From positions 62,001 to 126,000 of the forward strand of contig JAQVKM010000001.1 in assembly GCA_028694645.1 (NCBI GenBank): a DNA stretch of 64,000 bases, read 5' to 3'. Each line of letters opens with the position of its first letter. Position 1 is the first letter of the stretch. This document shows, piece after piece, positions 62,724-64,000 of this stretch. Both the position numbers and the translations under genes were made by a program. The notes beneath the pieces were generated by a model. That model did no database searches, was not told where the DNA came from, and saw nothing but the letters and a program-made list of their open reading frames with translations. The stretch is from Bacilli bacterium. Its GTDB lineage: Bacteria > Bacillota_I > Bacilli_A > RF39 > UBA660.

Positions 62724-62730
62724 GATTAAA

Positions 62731-63393
62731 TTGAAAAAAACAGAAACAAGCGAAATAAATTTAGAATTAGAAGAAAATTCTATTTCTAAAAATATTGAAG
62801 TTGATCAAGCATTTAATGAATTGTTAGAAGAGTCTGAATTAAATTTAAATAAAAAAAGTGATAATATAAAAAACTTTTTTGAAATAGCTAATGAAAATGT
62901 TAAGGCTGCTACAGAAATTTTTAATAAAAGTGTAGAAATGAAAAAGAAATTAATTGAACAGTCAAAACAAATAGAAAAAGCTAGAGCAAATCATGAAGAA
63001 AAAACACAACAAGAAATAGATAGAATTACTAAATATCGTGAAGAATTAAAAGAAAAATTTGGGGCAAAAAAAGCAATTCTTGAAAATAAAGAAAAAGAAT
63101 TAAATGAGCTAAAAAATAAATTTGCTGATGAACAAAAAGAATTTGAAAATTTTAAAAATAATGAAACAGAAAGATTAAAAGAAAAAGAAAGACAAATAGA
63201 AGAATTTATCTTTAAAAAAGAAGAAAAAATTAAAATAGAAAAACAAGAAATAGAAACATTAAAAAAACAATTAGATGTTGATATTGAAAAAAATAAAAAA
63301 GAAAAAGAAGAATTAGAAGAAAATTTAAGAAAATTCAATATGTTAGTAAACGAATTTAGTAATGGAATGGATAAATTTAATATAAATGAATAA
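62731..63393 (+). CDS. Unknown coiled-coil protein B
   Basis: A 220-residue coiled-coil protein whose end, KFNMLVNEFSNGMDKFNINE, parallels the end of protein A (RFKELVSQFNSGFELISDK), so they are probably diverged duplicates. Heptads run from about residue 55 to 205. It starts with TTG 62731 behind AGGA, seven bases after protein A. No signal peptide, membrane helix or enzymatic motif. The function is unknown; co-expression with A is near certain from the spacing. Confidence 0.68.
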   Translation: MKKTETSEINLELEENSISKNIEVDQAFNELLEESELNLNKKSDNIKNFFEIANENVKAATEIFNKSVEMKKKLIEQSKQIEKARANHEEKTQQEIDRITKYREELKEKFGAKKAILENKEKELNELKNKFADEQKEFENFKNNETERLKEKERQIEEFIFKKEEKIKIEKQEIETLKKQLDVDIEKNKKEKEELEENLRKFNMLVNEFSNGMDKFNINE

Positions 63394-63415
63394 TCAATTA
63401 ATTTGATTATTTTTT
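63390..63415 (+). terminator. Terminator of the coiled-coil pair
   Basis: ATAATCAA / TTGATTAT stem, 5-base loop and six T, overlapping the stop codon. Confidence 0.7.
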
Positions 63416-63417
63416 AA

Positions 63418-63446
63418 TTGTTTAAAATAAATATAATTGATATAAT
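63418..63446 (+). promoter_or_regulatory. Promoter of the metallophosphoesterase gene
   Basis: TTGTTT (63418-63423) and TATAAT (63441-63446), 17-base spacer. Confidence 0.55.
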
Positions 63447-63462
63447 TAATTAGGTGATTAAA

Positions 63463-64000
63463 ATGATTAAAAATACATTTTATAAAATGAATAATAATAA
63501 TAATAAAAGAATAGCATTGTTATCAGATATACATTATAGTAGAAAATATAATAATGAATTATTATTGCAAATATTTAATAATTTGAAAAAAAACAAACCA
63601 GATTTTATTTGTATAGCTGGAGATATTATAGATGATGCAAAAACCTTGGATAATGAAACAATTAAAAATAGATTGTATAAATTCATAAAACATTTAAGTA
63701 CAATATGTGATGTTATAATTATACCTGGAAATCATGATCTAATAGAAATAAATAAAAATAAAATTGTTAATAGATATCATGAAGAGTTTTTTATTAAATT
63801 AAATAGTATTAAAAATGTTCATTATTTAGACAATCAAAATATTATATTTAATAATATCAATTTTATAGGTTTTAATCCTGGTATTAATTATTATGGAGAA
63901 AAAGATGAAAATAAAGAATTTTTGTTAAAAGAATTAAGACAAAAAGAAAATTTATTTGTTGATAATAAATATAATATTTTATTGTTTCATTCTCCTATTT
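63463..64000 (+). CDS. Calcineurin-like metallophosphoesterase, cut by the right edge
   Basis: An open frame of 179 codons runs off the window. The dimetal phosphoesterase blocks appear in order: IALLSDIHYS (DxH), ICIAGDIIDD (GDxxD), IIPGNHDLIE (GNHD) and, at the edge, LLFHSPI, the beginning of the H-containing fourth block. AGGTGAT precedes ATG 63463 at a spacing of five. It has its own promoter. The first 16 residues contain an Asn run but no clear signal peptide or membrane anchor, so it is probably cytoplasmic. The substrate cannot be told from this part. Confidence 0.88.
   Translation, partial: MIKNTFYKMNNNNNKRIALLSDIHYSRKYNNELLLQIFNNLKKNKPDFICIAGDIIDDAKTLDNETIKNRLYKFIKHLSTICDVIIIPGNHDLIEINKNKIVNRYHEEFFIKLNSIKNVHYLDNQNIIFNNINFIGFNPGINYYGEKDENKEFLLKELRQKENLFVDNKYNILLFHSPI

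Noticed and set aside
1..64000. Mollicute genetic code (TGA as Trp)
   Set aside because: TGA ends genes at sensible places (e.g. trxA and the double-HEPN gene), and Trp in conserved motifs is encoded by TGG.
1..64000. tRNA or rRNA genes, insertion sequences, integrases, prophage
   Set aside because: I saw no cloverleaf with CCA end and TTCGA-type loop, no transposase or integrase motif and no phage structural gene.

Overview
The window is a very AT-rich chromosome segment read with the standard code (TGA is used as a stop, e.g. at 16108-16110). Strong AAGGAGG ribosome-binding sites, the Firmicute order secE-nusG-rplK-rplA-rplJ-rplL-methyltransferase-rpoB-rpoC, a complete-looking set of wall genes (murG, murB, ftsQ/divIB, murC) and a Firmicute-style Tad locus point to an uncultured, walled member of the Bacilli near Erysipelotrichia/RF39 and the Mollicutes. 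RpoB has Asn where E. coli has His526, as reported for Mollicutes and Erysipelotrichia relatives, which supports that placement. The taxon is an inference.

Layout. 1-10.1 kb: an unknown large gene cut by the left edge; an ECF sigma factor with an RsgI-like membrane anti-sigma; a shrunken RNase II/R-like protein; an HD hydrolase; a flavodoxin; DUF1295 and DUF2177 membrane proteins; a Crp/Fnr regulator divergent from two overlapping thioredoxins; a DUF2798 membrane protein; a UDG-fold-like protein. 10.1-20.4 kb: a structured leader followed by a FIST sensor and an aldehyde dehydrogenase, a beta-lactamase-fold hydrolase, a two-gene unit encoding a double-HEPN protein plus an unknown partner, two coiled-coil proteins and a CDP-alcohol phosphatidyltransferase. 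20.6-26.7 kb: a secreted glucosaminidase with a C-terminal dockerin, a membrane-anchored beta-sandwich protein, then murG-murB-ftsQ.

26.7-39.3 kb is the surface-appendage region. A GEMM-I (c-di-GMP-I type) riboswitch with a terminator precedes three tandem genes with class III-like (GFTLIE) prepilin N-termini, two of which carry long DUF285/BspA-type repeats. A Flp pilin, two TadE-like pseudopilins, TadZ, TadA, TadB and TadC follow, running directly into murC. The riboswitch has changes at the two ligand-contact positions, so its ligand may not be c-di-GMP.

39.3-48 kb: a C26 glutamine amidotransferase, an XRE regulator with a membrane partner flanked by a long inverted repeat, an ABC exporter, a coiled-coil protein, a YgjP-like metalloprotease, an M23 wall hydrolase, a flippase and a Cse60-like protein. 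48-59.2 kb: secE-nusG, the L11-L1 and L10-L12 units with autogenous leaders, and rpoB-rpoC. 59.2-64 kb: a 6S-like RNA, ftsK, two coiled-coil proteins and a truncated metallophosphoesterase. No gene-free stretch exceeds 300 bases. I saw no tRNA, rRNA, CRISPR array, insertion sequence or prophage.
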